The notes: a model not told the origin generated them from the letters alone. A stretch of DNA of 32,449 nucleotides from Oscillospiraceae bacterium (GCA_028704415.1 JAQWFM010000026.1:1-32449), one strand, 5' to 3'. Numbered from the stretch's first letter, positions 7,326-16,130 are shown. Translations and numbers: made by a program.

Positions 7326-9136
7326 ATCCACACCTCCGAAATATCTGAATAAGGATCCTCAGCCAACGCACTGAGGCTGCCCTGGACCCGGCTGCTGATC
7401 ATCAGCCCCTCCCGGGCTGATCCCAGCACAGTAAAAGGGGCATACGCCGTGAGCTGATCAAGTATACTTTGCAGCGTTGCATCATCCAGGGGGTCAGGCG
7501 AATATTGCCCTGCGTCCCGATAACGCTCCCAGTCTGACCAGGCCTGAGCAAATCCGGCACCCAGCGTCTCCTCAATTGCCGTATTTTCAGCGGCTTCACT
7601 AAGGTCAGTCTCCGCTGACGCCGCGGTGGTCAAAGCGGCAGTGCCTGACAAGTCAGCCACCGTCGATGCAGCAGGCGAGGGGGACACCGCGGTTACAGCC
7701 GGCAGTAAAGCGGTAAACAACGTCATCATATCGGGAGCCGGACTAGCGCTAAACTGGGTCTCAGCCAGTGCCAGGTCATAGTCTCCCTCGCTGATTGCCT
7801 TGGCATAATCGTCATCATTTAAAGCACTGACGCTGACAGGGATGCCGCAGGTTTCCAGATACGCGGCCAAAGTTTCGGCCAGCGGTTCCTTAGTAACCGA
7901 ATCATTGCCCACAATCAGGCGAAGCTGCTCCTCTGATGCCAAATCCCGATTAATTATCAGGCTGGCAGTCGAAACAATATCCGCCTGCTGGCCCAGTCCG
8001 TTCAACGCGCTGAAAGCCTGCCTGAGGCTGTCGGTTCTGGCCAGCGGCCAATCTGAGACAAGATCCGCATTAAAGGGGTAGGGAAACAAAGCCAGCATAT
8101 CCCCCAGATTACCGCTGCCGTCAGGCCAGGTGGTCTGCTGCAGCGCTTCAGTCTGGTACAGCAGCAATTGTTTAAGGGCGTAAAAAGCTTCATCCTGACT
8201 GAATAAGCCGGACTTACGGTTATAATCTAAATAATACAGTTGGCTGCCGGCATAGGTCTGGACCTCAATCCCCAGCCGCTGCCGCCGCTCCCGATAATTT
8301 GCCTCACTGACTGCCAGCAGGTCCACCTGATCGGACTCAAAGGCATCCGCCGCCTGAGTAAAGCTGTCGTATGCACCTACGCTAATGGTCTGCACCAATG
8401 CAGCCGCGCTTTCCGGATGGTAGGGATTCAGTTCCAGCACCATGTTGCCGCTTTGGTCCAACTCAGTCATCATATATAAACCGCTGCCCTGGGGAAACGC
8501 CTGGCGGTCAGAATTAACCCAGGCAGCCGGTAAGACCGGAAAGGTCAGCGCATAGCACAGCCAGGGATCTGCCTGCTTCAAGTGAATACGCAATTGCTTG
8601 TCACCGGTAATCTCTATGGAGGCAATGTTGCTCAGACCATCTTTATATGGCGAGTCTGTCAGTTCTCCTATATGCTGATAGCTGGCCGCCACGTCCGCAG
8701 CCTGAACCGGCTGGCCGTCTGAAAAATACATACCCTCACTCAATTCGACCGCCAGAGTCAGGCCCTGATCCTGCCACACCGCTTCTACACAAAGCTGCCC
8801 CTGCAGGCCATTACTCTGATCGACCCTGTAAAGCGACTGATACAGGAGCGGCAGTAAATCTTTGTAGGAATCATCGGTAGCCGCCAGGGGATCATAATCA
8901 GCCGGCGGCTCATATGCCAGGCGCAACGTGCCCGATACCGGCGCCTGGGTGCTGGCCTGGGTGCTGGTCTGGACCGCGGTGTCAGCCTGACTGGCCGCCG
9001 AATTAAGCGGCTGCAGGCGGGTGCTTGGGGTACAGGCCGTCAGGGCCACTGCCGTTATACACCAGCTTATAAGTCCGGCAGTCATTTTTATGATCTGCCG
9101 GATAGATTTGGATGGATACTCTGAAGTCTGTTTCAT
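7310..9136 (-). CDS. Extracellular solute-binding lipoprotein, peptide-binding (SBP_bac_5) family
   Basis: 608 aa. The N-terminus has a charged start, a hydrophobic segment and the lipobox LTAC with lipidated C35, then a Thr/Ser/Gln/Ala linker (QTSTQASTQAP) encoded by short direct repeats. The body resembles family 5 ABC-transporter binding proteins: LAYEPPADYDPL, LLPLLYQSLYRVD, LSEGMYFSDGQPVQAADVAASY and YLDYN. A Ser/Ala/Thr-rich stretch (about 470-510) interrupts the C-terminal lobe. The likely role is capture of peptides or another solute at the outer membrane face, but no permease or ATPase gene is nearby, so it may serve a distant transporter or be a stand-alone sensor. Its ATG overlaps the ymdB stop (ATGA). 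It lies between ymdB and lspA, an unusual place for such a gene. Confidence 0.85.
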   Translation of the reverse strand: MKQTSEYPSKSIRQIIKMTAGLISWCITAVALTACTPSTRLQPLNSAASQADTAVQTSTQASTQAPVSGTLRLAYEPPADYDPLAATDDSYKDLLPLLYQSLYRVDQSNGLQGQLCVEAVWQDQGLTLAVELSEGMYFSDGQPVQAADVAASYQHIGELTDSPYKDGLSNIASIEITGDKQLRIHLKQADPWLCYALTFPVLPAAWVNSDRQAFPQGSGLYMMTELDQSGNMVLELNPYHPESAAALVQTISVGAYDSFTQAADAFESDQVDLLAVSEANYRERRQRLGIEVQTYAGSQLYYLDYNRKSGLFSQDEAFYALKQLLLYQTEALQQTTWPDGSGNLGDMLALFPYPFNADLVSDWPLARTDSLRQAFSALNGLGQQADIVSTASLIINRDLASEEQLRLIVGNDSVTKEPLAETLAAYLETCGIPVSVSALNDDDYAKAISEGDYDLALAETQFSASPAPDMMTLFTALLPAVTAVSPSPAASTVADLSGTAALTTAASAETDLSEAAENTAIEETLGAGFAQAWSDWERYRDAGQYSPDPLDDATLQSILDQLTAYAPFTVLGSAREGLMISSRVQGSLSALAEDPYSDISEVWIWSGT

Positions 9137-9912
9137 ATAATCTGCAATCGTTCTATCCGTTCACAATGGCCGCTGGCTGGATTTATATCCGCCAGGACCG
9201 CATTCATAAAGGCCGGTCCGTCAGCCAGCTCATAGCGGGCCGGCAGTTGATCCACAAAGCGGCGCAGGGAGCCCCTGAGGCTCATGCCAATAACCCCTCC
9301 GCCAGGTCCGGTCATGCCCAGATCAGTTATGTAGCCCGTACCCAAAGGCAAAATCTGTGCATCAGCCGTCTGCACATGTGTGTGGGTACCTACCACCAGG
9401 GCCGCCTGACCGTCCAGAAAACGGCCCATGGCAACCTTTTCAGCCGTAGCCTCCGCATGAAAATCCACCACAAAAAAGTCCGGATGGTACTGCGTCTGCA
9501 GGCTTTGCATGATGTCCTTAACCGTTATAAACGGCGAAGCAGCCACGGTCAGATTCACCTGACCCATCAAATTAAGCACGCAGCAAGTATAGCCTGCATG
9601 TTCCAGAATGATATACCCCTTACCGGGCCAGCCGGGCGCGCCATTAGCCGGACGCGCTACCCGGGGCTCCGTCCGCAGCCAGTCAGCCAGCTCCCACTTA
9701 GACCAGACATGGTTGCCTAAAGTAATACCATCCACACCGGCTTCAAAAAGCAGCTGCGCCAGATGCGGCGTCAGGCCCAAGCCGCCTGCCGCGTTTTCCG
9801 CATTGGCCAAAACTAAATCCAAACCATAAGTCTCCCGCAGTCCGGCTATTTTTTGCCGGACAAACTGGATGCCGGGACCTCCTACAATATCACCGATATA
9901 AATCAGTTTCAA
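9133..9912 (-). CDS. ymdB: YmdB-family metallophosphoesterase (2',3'-cAMP phosphodiesterase)
   Basis: 259 aa, full length. The di-metal site residues are visible: D8 (IGDIVG), E39 and N40 (NAENAAGG), N67-H68 (GNHVW), H152 (DFHAEAT), H177 and H179 (GTHTHVQTAD). Homologues hydrolyse 2',3'-cyclic nucleotides and influence RNase Y-dependent expression in Bacillus, where ymdB also follows rny. The start codon is TTG, supported by AGGAG six bases upstream and by the family N-terminus (MKLIYIGD). A terminator and an extended -10 promoter lie between rny and this gene, so it seems to be transcribed separately. It heads a unit with the solute-binding lipoprotein, lspA and rluD. Confidence 0.95.
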   Translation of the reverse strand: MKLIYIGDIVGGPGIQFVRQKIAGLRETYGLDLVLANAENAAGGLGLTPHLAQLLFEAGVDGITLGNHVWSKWELADWLRTEPRVARPANGAPGWPGKGYIILEHAGYTCCVLNLMGQVNLTVAASPFITVKDIMQSLQTQYHPDFFVVDFHAEATAEKVAMGRFLDGQAALVVGTHTHVQTADAQILPLGTGYITDLGMTGPGGGVIGMSLRGSLRRFVDQLPARYELADGPAFMNAVLADINPASGHCERIERLQII

Positions 9913-9976
9913 AACTTACTCCTGTCTAAAAAAGCCCTGTGCCCAAGTCTGCCTGAAATTGAAATGTATTTGTCAT

Positions 9977-9985
9977 ATTGTATCA
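9977..9985 (-). promoter_or_regulatory. Extended -10 promoter for ymdB
   Basis: The minus strand reads TGATACAAT, a TGn extension with a -10 matching 5 of 6 consensus bases, about 65 bases upstream of the ymdB TTG start and just after the rny terminator. No convincing -35 is seen. Confidence 0.5.
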
Positions 9986-10030
9986 TTTTATGCCCGGCTT
10001 AGGGGATGGAAGCGCCCACAGACGCGCAGG

Positions 10031-10070
10031 AATAAAAAAGGTCCCTGCCATTCTCACGGCAGAGACCTTT
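10031..10070 (-). terminator. Rho-independent terminator of rny
   Basis: On the minus strand a 13-bp stem (AAAGGTCTCTGCC pairing with GGCAGGGACCTTT, one G-U pair) encloses an 8-nt loop and is followed by a T-rich tract at 10031-10036. It lies about 35 bases after the rny stop. The arms are 10037-10049 and 10058-10070. Confidence 0.93.
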
Positions 10071-10105
10071 AAATAACCGGGGTTAAACTTGTGCCCAGAC
10101 GGCAC

Positions 10106-11713
10106 TTACTTGGCAAAATCAGTCACCCTGGTCTCACGAATAATATTTACTTTAATTTGACCAGGATAGTTCAATTCCTCTTCGATCTGTTTGCAAATGT
10201 CATGGGCCATCAAGACCATATCGTCATCGCTGACTTTTTCCGGTATGACCATCACCCGGAGCTCGCGGCCCGCCTGTATAGCGTAAGCCTTCTCCACGCC
10301 TTCAGCCTGACTGGCAATCTCCTCCAGGCGCTCAATCCGTTTGACATACGTCTCCAGATTTTCACGTCTGGCTCCGGGTCTGGCGGCCGAAACCGCGTCC
10401 GCCGCGGCTACCAGGCAGGAAATCAGGGAGTTAGCCTGAACATCGCCATGGTGACTGGCAATCGCGTTAATGACAATGGGATTCTCCTTGTACTTACGGG
10501 CCAGGTTAGCGCCCAATTGTATGTGGGTGCCTTCCTGCTCAAAATCCAGGGCCTTACCAATGTCATGCAATAAACCGGCTCGCTTGGCCATGTCTACATC
10601 CAGACCCAGCTCCGCGGCCATCATGCCTGCTATCCAGCTGACTTCTTCAGAATGCTGCAACGCATTTTGACCATAGCTGGTTCTGAAGTGAAGGCGGCCC
10701 AGCATTTTGACCAGCTCCGGGTGTAAACCCATCACGCCGGTATCAAAGCAGGCTTTCTCCCCTTCAGCCTTAATACGCTGATCCAGCTCGCGGCTGGCCT
10801 TTTGCGTCATTTCCTCAATGCGGGCCGGATGGATGCGCCCATCCTGAATGAGTTTCTCCAGAGCCATGCGGGCAATTTCCCGCCGGATCGGATCAAAGCT
10901 GGACAGGATTACGGCTTCCGGGGTGTCATCAATGATAACATCTACGCCGGTTATGGTTTCAATGGCACGAATATTGCGGCCTTCCCGCCCAATAATCCGG
11001 CCTTTCATCTCATCATTAGGCAAGTTGACGACTGACACCGTGGATTCAGAAACATAGTCCGCGGAATAGCGCTGAATCGCTGTCACCACAATGTCCTTGG
11101 CTTTGAGCTCCGCGCTCTCGCGGGCTTCATCCTCCATCTGCTTAAGCATAACAGCCAGATCATGCCGATAAGTATTGCGAGCTGTCTCAAGGACCAGGGT
11201 ATGCGCCTCTTCCATAGACAGACCGGCAACCCGTTCTAACTCCAGCTGTTTTTGCTGCTGCAACTGCTCTATCTGCTCCTGCGCGGTCTTAGCTTCCGTC
11301 AGGCGCTGCAGTAACTCTTTTTCACTGCGCTCCTGAGCCTCAACCTTGCGGTCCAGCGCTTCTTCTTTTTGATCCAGCCGGCTGCGGTCACGAGTTAATT
11401 CCGCTTTACGATCCCGCACATCCCGTTCCAGATCAAGCCTGGCTTTATGAATCTCTTCTTTAGTCTGCAGCAACAACTCTCGCTTACGTTGCTCACCGGC
11501 TTTTTGAGCCTCACCAAGCAACTGTTCTGCTTCCTGCTGCTGTCGGGCAGTCTTTTCCTCCAACTCCTTCTGTGCCTTGCTGATGCCTTTGCGGTAATAT
11601 AAAATTACCGCAACCGAACCGGCAGCCAGGCCGATCAGGAGACTGACTATCAATTTTAGCCAATTAATGGCAATCACCTCCAATATTCTGTTTTCAATAT
11701 ACGTTGTAGTCAT
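10106..11713 (-). CDS. rny: Ribonuclease Y
   Basis: 535 aa from the ATG. Order of parts: N-terminal membrane anchor (about 17-40, [21 protein letters not shown]), a long Glu/Gln/Lys/Arg coiled coil (about 45-200), a KH domain ([24 protein letters not shown]), and an HD domain ([25 protein letters not shown]). RNase Y is the membrane-bound endonuclease that initiates mRNA decay in Bacillota. The ATG at 11713 has no ribosome binding site. A nine-base perfect match, GGAGGTGAT, sits at 11673-11681 within codons 11-14, and eight bases after GGAGG comes an in-frame ATT (11668), which would give 520 aa, the same length as the Bacillus protein. The upstream promoter is at 11784-11792 and a strong terminator follows. 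Divergent from the RluA-like gene. Confidence 0.96.
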   Translation of the reverse strand: MTTTYIENRILEVIAINWLKLIVSLLIGLAAGSVAVILYYRKGISKAQKELEEKTARQQQEAEQLLGEAQKAGEQRKRELLLQTKEEIHKARLDLERDVRDRKAELTRDRSRLDQKEEALDRKVEAQERSEKELLQRLTEAKTAQEQIEQLQQQKQLELERVAGLSMEEAHTLVLETARNTYRHDLAVMLKQMEDEARESAELKAKDIVVTAIQRYSADYVSESTVSVVNLPNDEMKGRIIGREGRNIRAIETITGVDVIIDDTPEAVILSSFDPIRREIARMALEKLIQDGRIHPARIEEMTQKASRELDQRIKAEGEKACFDTGVMGLHPELVKMLGRLHFRTSYGQNALQHSEEVSWIAGMMAAELGLDVDMAKRAGLLHDIGKALDFEQEGTHIQLGANLARKYKENPIVINAIASHHGDVQANSLISCLVAAADAVSAARPGARRENLETYVKRIERLEEIASQAEGVEKAYAIQAGRELRVMVIPEKVSDDDMVLMAHDICKQIEEELNYPGQIKVNIIRETRVTDFAK

Positions 11714-11723
11714 AGTTCAAGCA

Positions 11724-11738
11724 CGGAGCCTGGCTCCG
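11724..11738 (-). other. Short palindrome in the rny leader
   Basis: The minus strand carries CGGAGCCAGGCTCCG, a perfect 7+7 palindrome about one centre base. In RNA it could form a 5-bp hairpin just upstream of the ATG at 11713, hiding the only GGAG near that ATG. This weakens the ATG as the true rny start. Confidence 0.5.
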
Positions 11739-11783
11739 CGGTGATATAGTTAAAAGCGAAGGGCTATGGAACTACACTAGACA

Positions 11784-11792
11784 AGTATAGCA
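11784..11792 (-). promoter_or_regulatory. Extended -10 promoter for rny
   Basis: TGCTATACT on the minus strand matches TGn plus TATAAT at 5 of 6 positions. It would start transcription near 11777, giving a leader of about 65-110 nt depending on the rny start. No good -35 is present. Confidence 0.55.
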
Positions 11793-11839
11793 CAAGCGTT
11801 TCATTTTTTATCACAGCCTTCTTACAATTGCACAAGCGT
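11790..11839. repeat. 10-bp direct repeat in the rny/RluA-like divergent promoter region
   Basis: GCACAAGCGT occurs at 11790-11799 and again at 11830-11839, exactly 40 bp apart. The first copy overlaps the rny -10 extension and the second overlaps the candidate -35 of the RluA-like gene. It could be a binding site for a shared regulator, or chance. Confidence 0.45.
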
Positions 11840-11857
11840 GGCGTTATCCGCTATGCT
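11828..11857 (+). promoter_or_regulatory. Candidate promoter for the RluA-like gene
   Basis: TTGCAC (11828-11833) and TATGCT (11852-11857) are separated by 18 bp, about 75 bases upstream of the start. Both boxes are imperfect, so this is tentative. Confidence 0.3.
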
Positions 11858-11930
11858 TTGCAACAGCAGCCTCAATAGTGGCGGCCAGGCTCTCAGGTAA
11901 AGAATCGGAAGTTTAAGGAGTAACCGTTGC

Positions 11931-12884
11931 ATGCACTTGATTTATGAAGTAACCCCGGAAGACAATGGCAGGACCGCGCTGGAGCTGCTCAGACAGCGGC
12001 TGAAATTTTCCGCGGCTGCAGCTAAACGCGTGCGGCTGCACGGCCAATTGCTCTGTAACGGTCAGCCCATCCGGATGATTGATCCGGTTAGCGCCGGCAG
12101 CAGGCTGGATATTATTCATGAAGCGCCGGAGCAGGAATGTGATATAAACTTCCCGCCTCAGGTCGGAGATATCCGCCTGCTGTGGCAGGATGCTGCCTTT
12201 TTAATCGTGGATAAGCCTGCCGGGATGTTGACGCATCCCAATTATGTCGGCGAAACCCATAATTTGCTGAGTTTACTTAACCCCGGCCTGCATCCGGTCA
12301 CCCGGCTGGACCGGGACACCTCCGGCCTGATCATACTGGCCCGCAACGCTTATATTCACAGCTGTTTTACCCAAAAGCCCATGGAAAAGTACTATTTAGG
12401 CATAATCCACGGGCAGCTGCCGGCTGACTCAGGTTGTATTGACCTGCCCATCGGCCGGGCAGAAGGCAGCATTATCGAACGTCGGGTCAGAGCCGACGGC
12501 CGCCCCAGTCTGACGGAATATCAGGTTCTGGCAGACTGCCAGGCGCCTTCCGGCAGCCGGTTGCAATTGGTGAGATTTCATCTGCTCACCGGGCGAACCC
12601 ATCAGATCCGGGTTCACTGTGCCGCTTGGGGCCATCCGCTGGCAGGAGATACGCTCTATGGCCATACGGAGGTTACCCGGACAGCCGAAGACATAAAGCT
12701 GGACCGCCAGGCGCTGCATGCCTGGACCTTGCAGCTGCAGCATCCTCTGACCGGCCAGGGGATCGCCTGCCGCAGCGGTCTGCCCCAGGATATGAGGCAG
12801 TTATTAGCCAGCTGTCAGCTGAGTTTCAAGCCGGCCGCGCCGAACCCGACGGCCTTGGTTACAGATCAACTGACCATAACTTAA
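11931..12884 (+). CDS. RluA-family pseudouridine synthase
   Basis: 317 aa. An S4-like N-terminal region (about 10-62) precedes the pseudouridine synthase domain: IVDKPAGMLTHPN (92-104), PVTRLDRDTSGL (122-133) with catalytic D127, and LTGRTHQIRVHCAAWGHPLAGDTLYG. The residue before R125 is Thr rather than the His of RluD; this occurs in other RluA-family members, so activity is expected. The RNA target cannot be told from sequence. AAGGAG is eleven bases before the ATG. It is one of two plus-strand genes here, divergent from rny and convergent with recN, with only 46 bp to the recN end and no clear terminator between. It is the more divergent of two family members in the window. Confidence 0.88.
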   Translation: MHLIYEVTPEDNGRTALELLRQRLKFSAAAAKRVRLHGQLLCNGQPIRMIDPVSAGSRLDIIHEAPEQECDINFPPQVGDIRLLWQDAAFLIVDKPAGMLTHPNYVGETHNLLSLLNPGLHPVTRLDRDTSGLIILARNAYIHSCFTQKPMEKYYLGIIHGQLPADSGCIDLPIGRAEGSIIERRVRADGRPSLTEYQVLADCQAPSGSRLQLVRFHLLTGRTHQIRVHCAAWGHPLAGDTLYGHTEVTRTAEDIKLDRQALHAWTLQLQHPLTGQGIACRSGLPQDMRQLLASCQLSFKPAAPNPTALVTDQLTIT

Positions 12885-12930
12885 GCACGGCGGTTATGGC
12901 TAGAAAGGGCAGGTTGGGGCGGTGCAAGCC

Positions 12931-14634
12931 CTAAACAGCAAACGATCCGGAGGTTGGGAAATGACTGAGCGACTCCGCCAGCTGTTTGGCGCTGACCGGA
13001 TCAGTCTCTCCTGCCAGCAGCCGCGCCAGCTCATCCAGATGACCGTTTTGATCCAGCGCCCGCAACTCAGTATGCGTTTTACCCTCAGCCACCTGCTTTT
13101 CAATATAATAGTGATTTTGCGCCCAGGCCGCTACCTGCGGCGTGTGTGTCACACACATGACTTGAGTGTGAGCGGCTAAATCGCGCAGCTTATGTCCTAC
13201 CAGGGAGGCTGTTTTTCCACTGACGCCGGCGTCAATTTCATCAAAAATCAACAGCTGCAAGGGCTCCGCCTCAGCCAGGATGACCCTGATGGCCAGCAAA
13301 ATCCGTGAAGCTTCCCCGCCGGATGCAATTTTAGCCAGCGGTTTAGGCGCTTCACCAGGATTGGCTGAAAACAAAAACTCCAGCCGGTCCAGCCCCCAGC
13401 GCTCTGCCTGACTGGCCGCCACAGGTTCAAACCGGGTCATGAATTTGGCGTGCGGCATGCCTAAATCTGTCAGCTGGCGATTGATGTGCCCCGCCAGGCG
13501 CTCCGCGGCCTGTTGCCGGGCCCGGGTTAAAAGCGTCCCCGTTGTCTGCAGCTGTTGCTGCAAGTCCTCCCTGTTTTTATCCAGAGCGGCCAGTTTTTCT
13601 TCCGCGGAGGCCAGCTTTTCATAAGCTTCGCGGGCTTTGACGCCATATGCCACAACCTGAGTCAAATCCTGCCCGTATTTTTGCTTGAGCCGGAACAGCT
13701 GATCCAGCCGGCTATCTATACGCGCAAGCAAATCCGGCGCGACTGTCAGTTCCTCCTGGCGGCGCGTCAGGCTGGCTGCCAAATCCTGCGCTGCCGCCTG
13801 CAGGTCCAGCAGCTGGCTGCTTAATTCAGCTAACGTCGGATCATAGCTCTCTAATGAACGGGTAGCGTCCAGTGCCTGCCCTATAAACCAGGCTGCGGCA
13901 GTTGAATCGGAGCCCTGACTGCTTAAGCAGTTGACCGCCCGGGCAAGACCTTCCGACAGCCGTTCAGCGTGTTCCAGTTTTTCCCGTTTTTGCTGCAGAA
14001 GCACATCCTCCCGGGGCCGGATACGGGCTTGTTCAATTTCCTGAGCCTGAAAGAGCAGAAAGTCCGCCCGGCGCCGCCGCTCTTCCGGATCCCCGCCCAG
14101 AGCTGTCACCTGCCTGGTCAGCACTTGCAGCTGATCATACACCGCCTGATAGGCTTGCAGCGGCACGGCAAGACTTGCTCCGGCAAACCGGTCCAGCAGC
14201 TGGCGGTGCGTAGCCGGATTATATATGCCTTGCTGGGCGTGTTGCCCGTGTATGTCCAGCAGACGGTCGCCCACTTCTCTCAGGAATTTTTGCGGGACCA
14301 GGCGGCCATTAATCCGGCACAGGCTTTTTCCGCTGCGGTTAAGCTCCCGGGTCAAAATCAGGTTACCTTCCTCAGGATCATAGGCACAATCAGCCAGCAG
14401 CTCTGCGGACAGGCTGCTTTCCGGCTGATCAAAAACTGCCTCAGCCCGCGCCCATTCACAGCCGCTGCGCACGCTATCTTTAGTAACTTTTTTGCCTGCC
14501 ACCGCGCCAATCGCGTCCAGAAGCAGGGATTTGCCCGCCCCGGTCTCCCCGGTAATGATGTTTAAGCCCGGTCCGGGCTCCCAGATAATCTGATCCAGTA
14601 ACGCAAAATGCTGGATTTCAAGCCTGACAAGCAT
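12931..14634 (-). CDS. recN: DNA repair protein RecN
   Basis: 567 aa, the usual length. The Walker A motif GETGAGKS is at 29-36; the centre is a long coiled coil of SMC type (about 160-370); the C-terminal ATPase half has the signature region KIASGGEASRILLAIRVILAE and the Walker B IFDEIDAGVSG. RecN is a cohesin-like ATPase acting at double-strand breaks with RecA. It follows argR by 9 bp, as in Bacillus and clostridia. In spore formers spoIVB and spo0A come next; here the next gene is the convergent RluA-like synthase. Confidence 0.96.
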   Translation of the reverse strand: MLVRLEIQHFALLDQIIWEPGPGLNIITGETGAGKSLLLDAIGAVAGKKVTKDSVRSGCEWARAEAVFDQPESSLSAELLADCAYDPEEGNLILTRELNRSGKSLCRINGRLVPQKFLREVGDRLLDIHGQHAQQGIYNPATHRQLLDRFAGASLAVPLQAYQAVYDQLQVLTRQVTALGGDPEERRRRADFLLFQAQEIEQARIRPREDVLLQQKREKLEHAERLSEGLARAVNCLSSQGSDSTAAAWFIGQALDATRSLESYDPTLAELSSQLLDLQAAAQDLAASLTRRQEELTVAPDLLARIDSRLDQLFRLKQKYGQDLTQVVAYGVKAREAYEKLASAEEKLAALDKNREDLQQQLQTTGTLLTRARQQAAERLAGHINRQLTDLGMPHAKFMTRFEPVAASQAERWGLDRLEFLFSANPGEAPKPLAKIASGGEASRILLAIRVILAEAEPLQLLIFDEIDAGVSGKTASLVGHKLRDLAAHTQVMCVTHTPQVAAWAQNHYYIEKQVAEGKTHTELRALDQNGHLDELARLLAGETDPVSAKQLAESLSHFPTSGSFAV

Positions 14635-14643
14635 CTTTTCTGC

Positions 14644-15117
14644 CTACTTATTTTGCCGGCTGTGAATCAGCGGCCGCAGTTGCTCACATAAATTGGTAGC
14701 CTGTTCATTGGACGACGTGGCAATAAAAATAGTGTCATCACCGGCTAAAGATCCGACAATGTCAGCCACCTGCATCGCATCCACCGCAGAGGCTGCGGCC
14801 GGCGCCATTCCCGGAAGGGTGTGGACAATAACCAGATTGGCGGCGGGGGCCAGTCGTTGTACCGCCTGAGTAAAAATCTTTATGAGCCGGTCATTCATGA
14901 GATCCTTGTCTCTGGACATGGACACATACTTCTGCTGTCCGTCAGACAGTGTCACTTTGACAATACTCAATTCCTTTATGTCGCGCGAAACTGTGGCCTG
15001 GGTCACCTCAATTTTATTAGCTCGCAGCAGATCCACTAAATCTTCCTGAGTTGATACGATATTCTCCAAAATGAGGTCCAAAATTCTGTCTTGTCGGGCC
15101 ATTTTTGATAAGCGCAT
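14644..15117 (-). CDS. argR: Arginine repressor ArgR
   Basis: 157 aa from the chosen ATG. The N-terminal winged helix contains QATVSRDIKEL, the recognition helix of the family; the C-terminal domain (about 80-157) has VDAMQVADIVGSLAGDDTIFI, including the GDD motif that binds arginine and drives hexamer assembly. The longest frame begins at 15123, but AAGGAG is only one base from that ATG and seven bases from the ATG at 15117, so the latter is preferred. It regulates arginine synthesis and catabolism. A 110-bp gap with an AT-rich promoter-like region separates it from nadK, so it can be transcribed with recN alone. Confidence 0.94.
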   Translation of the reverse strand: MRLSKMARQDRILDLILENIVSTQEDLVDLLRANKIEVTQATVSRDIKELSIVKVTLSDGQQKYVSMSRDKDLMNDRLIKIFTQAVQRLAPAANLVIVHTLPGMAPAAASAVDAMQVADIVGSLAGDDTIFIATSSNEQATNLCEQLRPLIHSRQNK

Positions 15118-15151
15118 CAGCATTCTCCTTTCATCACAGTATCAAAACTGA

Positions 15152-15175
15152 ATTATACTTATTGAGTGTATTATA
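15152..15175 (-). promoter_or_regulatory. AT-rich promoter region of argR with two TATAAT boxes
   Basis: Two perfect TATAAT hexamers lie on the minus strand at 15170-15175 and 15152-15157, 35-60 bases before argR. Neither has a good -35 at 16-18 bp; TGGAAC lies 17 bp upstream of the first. At least one is likely a functional -10. Confidence 0.45.
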
Positions 15176-15233
15176 TAGATTATGGACAATTCGTTCCATA
15201 TTCAGGCTGCGGCCAGCCGGGAGACAGAACAGA

Positions 15234-16130
15234 TTACAATAAAGCAGACATATCCGCCTGGTTTTTGCGGGGATAAGCCCGGCCCCGCAGTTTATTAGGT
15301 AAAGCTTCAAAAAAGTTTTCCGCTTTTAACCGCACCAGTCTTAACACGTGATCGGCCTGACTGATCGTCACCTGATCAGTGTCACTGAAAGCCAGGTCCT
15401 GCCGCCCGTCCAACGATAAAACCGCAGAATATGGGTACTGCCGCAAGGCTAAGGTGACCGCCGCCCCGGCCGGTATAATATAGCTGCGATTATAAAGCGA
15501 ATGCGGACAGACCGGCGTGACCTGCAGTAATTTCATTGATGGATGAACAATGGGCCCGCCGGCAGCCAGGGCATAACCGGTTGAACCGGTAGGCGTCGAG
15601 ACCATCAGCCCATCACTGGAGATAAGCTCGATGAATTCTCCGTCAATGTAAAGCTCTATCGGAATAATCCGCGGATTGCCACCGCGGGTAAGCAAGACCT
15701 CATTCAGCGCATAGCCGCACAAGTCGGCCGGCTCGCCTGCATGCTGCCAGGAAGCCTGCAGCAGCATCCGTTCCTCAATATCATAGTCACCTTGAACCAA
15801 ACGAGGCAGGGCGGTGTCCAGATCATTGGGCTGTACTTCCGCCATAAAGCCCAGACTGCCCATATTAATGCCGACAATGGGGATGTTGCTGTCATAATTA
15901 CTGTGAACCGCACTCAAAAAGGTCCCGTCACCGCCAATACTGATAATAAGCTGACAGTGCTTCCACTCCGCCGGGCTGGCCAGACGCAGTGCCGGGCAGG
16001 CCGTTTTCTTTGCGGCCAGCGTCAGCCGGTTTATCACCGGCTCTTCGCCCAGACTGTGCAGGATAGTGGCTGTCCTGGCCAGCACTTTAAAGCCCGGATC
16101 TTTATATGGATTAGAGATCAAACCTATCAA
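15234..16130 (-). CDS. nadK: NAD kinase
   Basis: 298 aa. The signature GGDGTFL is at 66-72, followed by NMGSLGFMAE and the GSTGYALAAGGPIVHP segment of the NAD kinase fold. It phosphorylates NAD to NADP. The start codon is TTG, placed immediately after the dxs TAG and in the same reading frame, with no strong ribosome binding site; translation is probably coupled to termination of dxs. MIGLISNPYKD fits the family N-terminus. In most clostridia tlyA lies between dxs and nadK; it is missing here. Confidence 0.95.
   Translation of the reverse strand: MIGLISNPYKDPGFKVLARTATILHSLGEEPVINRLTLAAKKTACPALRLASPAEWKHCQLIISIGGDGTFLSAVHSNYDSNIPIVGINMGSLGFMAEVQPNDLDTALPRLVQGDYDIEERMLLQASWQHAGEPADLCGYALNEVLLTRGGNPRIIPIELYIDGEFIELISSDGLMVSTPTGSTGYALAAGGPIVHPSMKLLQVTPVCPHSLYNRSYIIPAGAAVTLALRQYPYSAVLSLDGRQDLAFSDTDQVTISQADHVLRLVRLKAENFFEALPNKLRGRAYPRKNQADMSALL

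Noticed and set aside
9112-9720. 202-codon plus-strand open frame opposite ymdB
   Set aside because: It is a shadow of ymdB, with no recognisable domain and no ribosome binding site of note.
12885-12930. Bidirectional terminator between the RluA-like gene and recN
   Set aside because: Only a weak GGGC/GCCC pairing without a T-tract is visible.
15124-15233. ARG-box operator upstream of argR
   Set aside because: Half-sites resembling TGAAT and ATTCA occur around the promoter, but they are about 40 bp apart and no full box is present.
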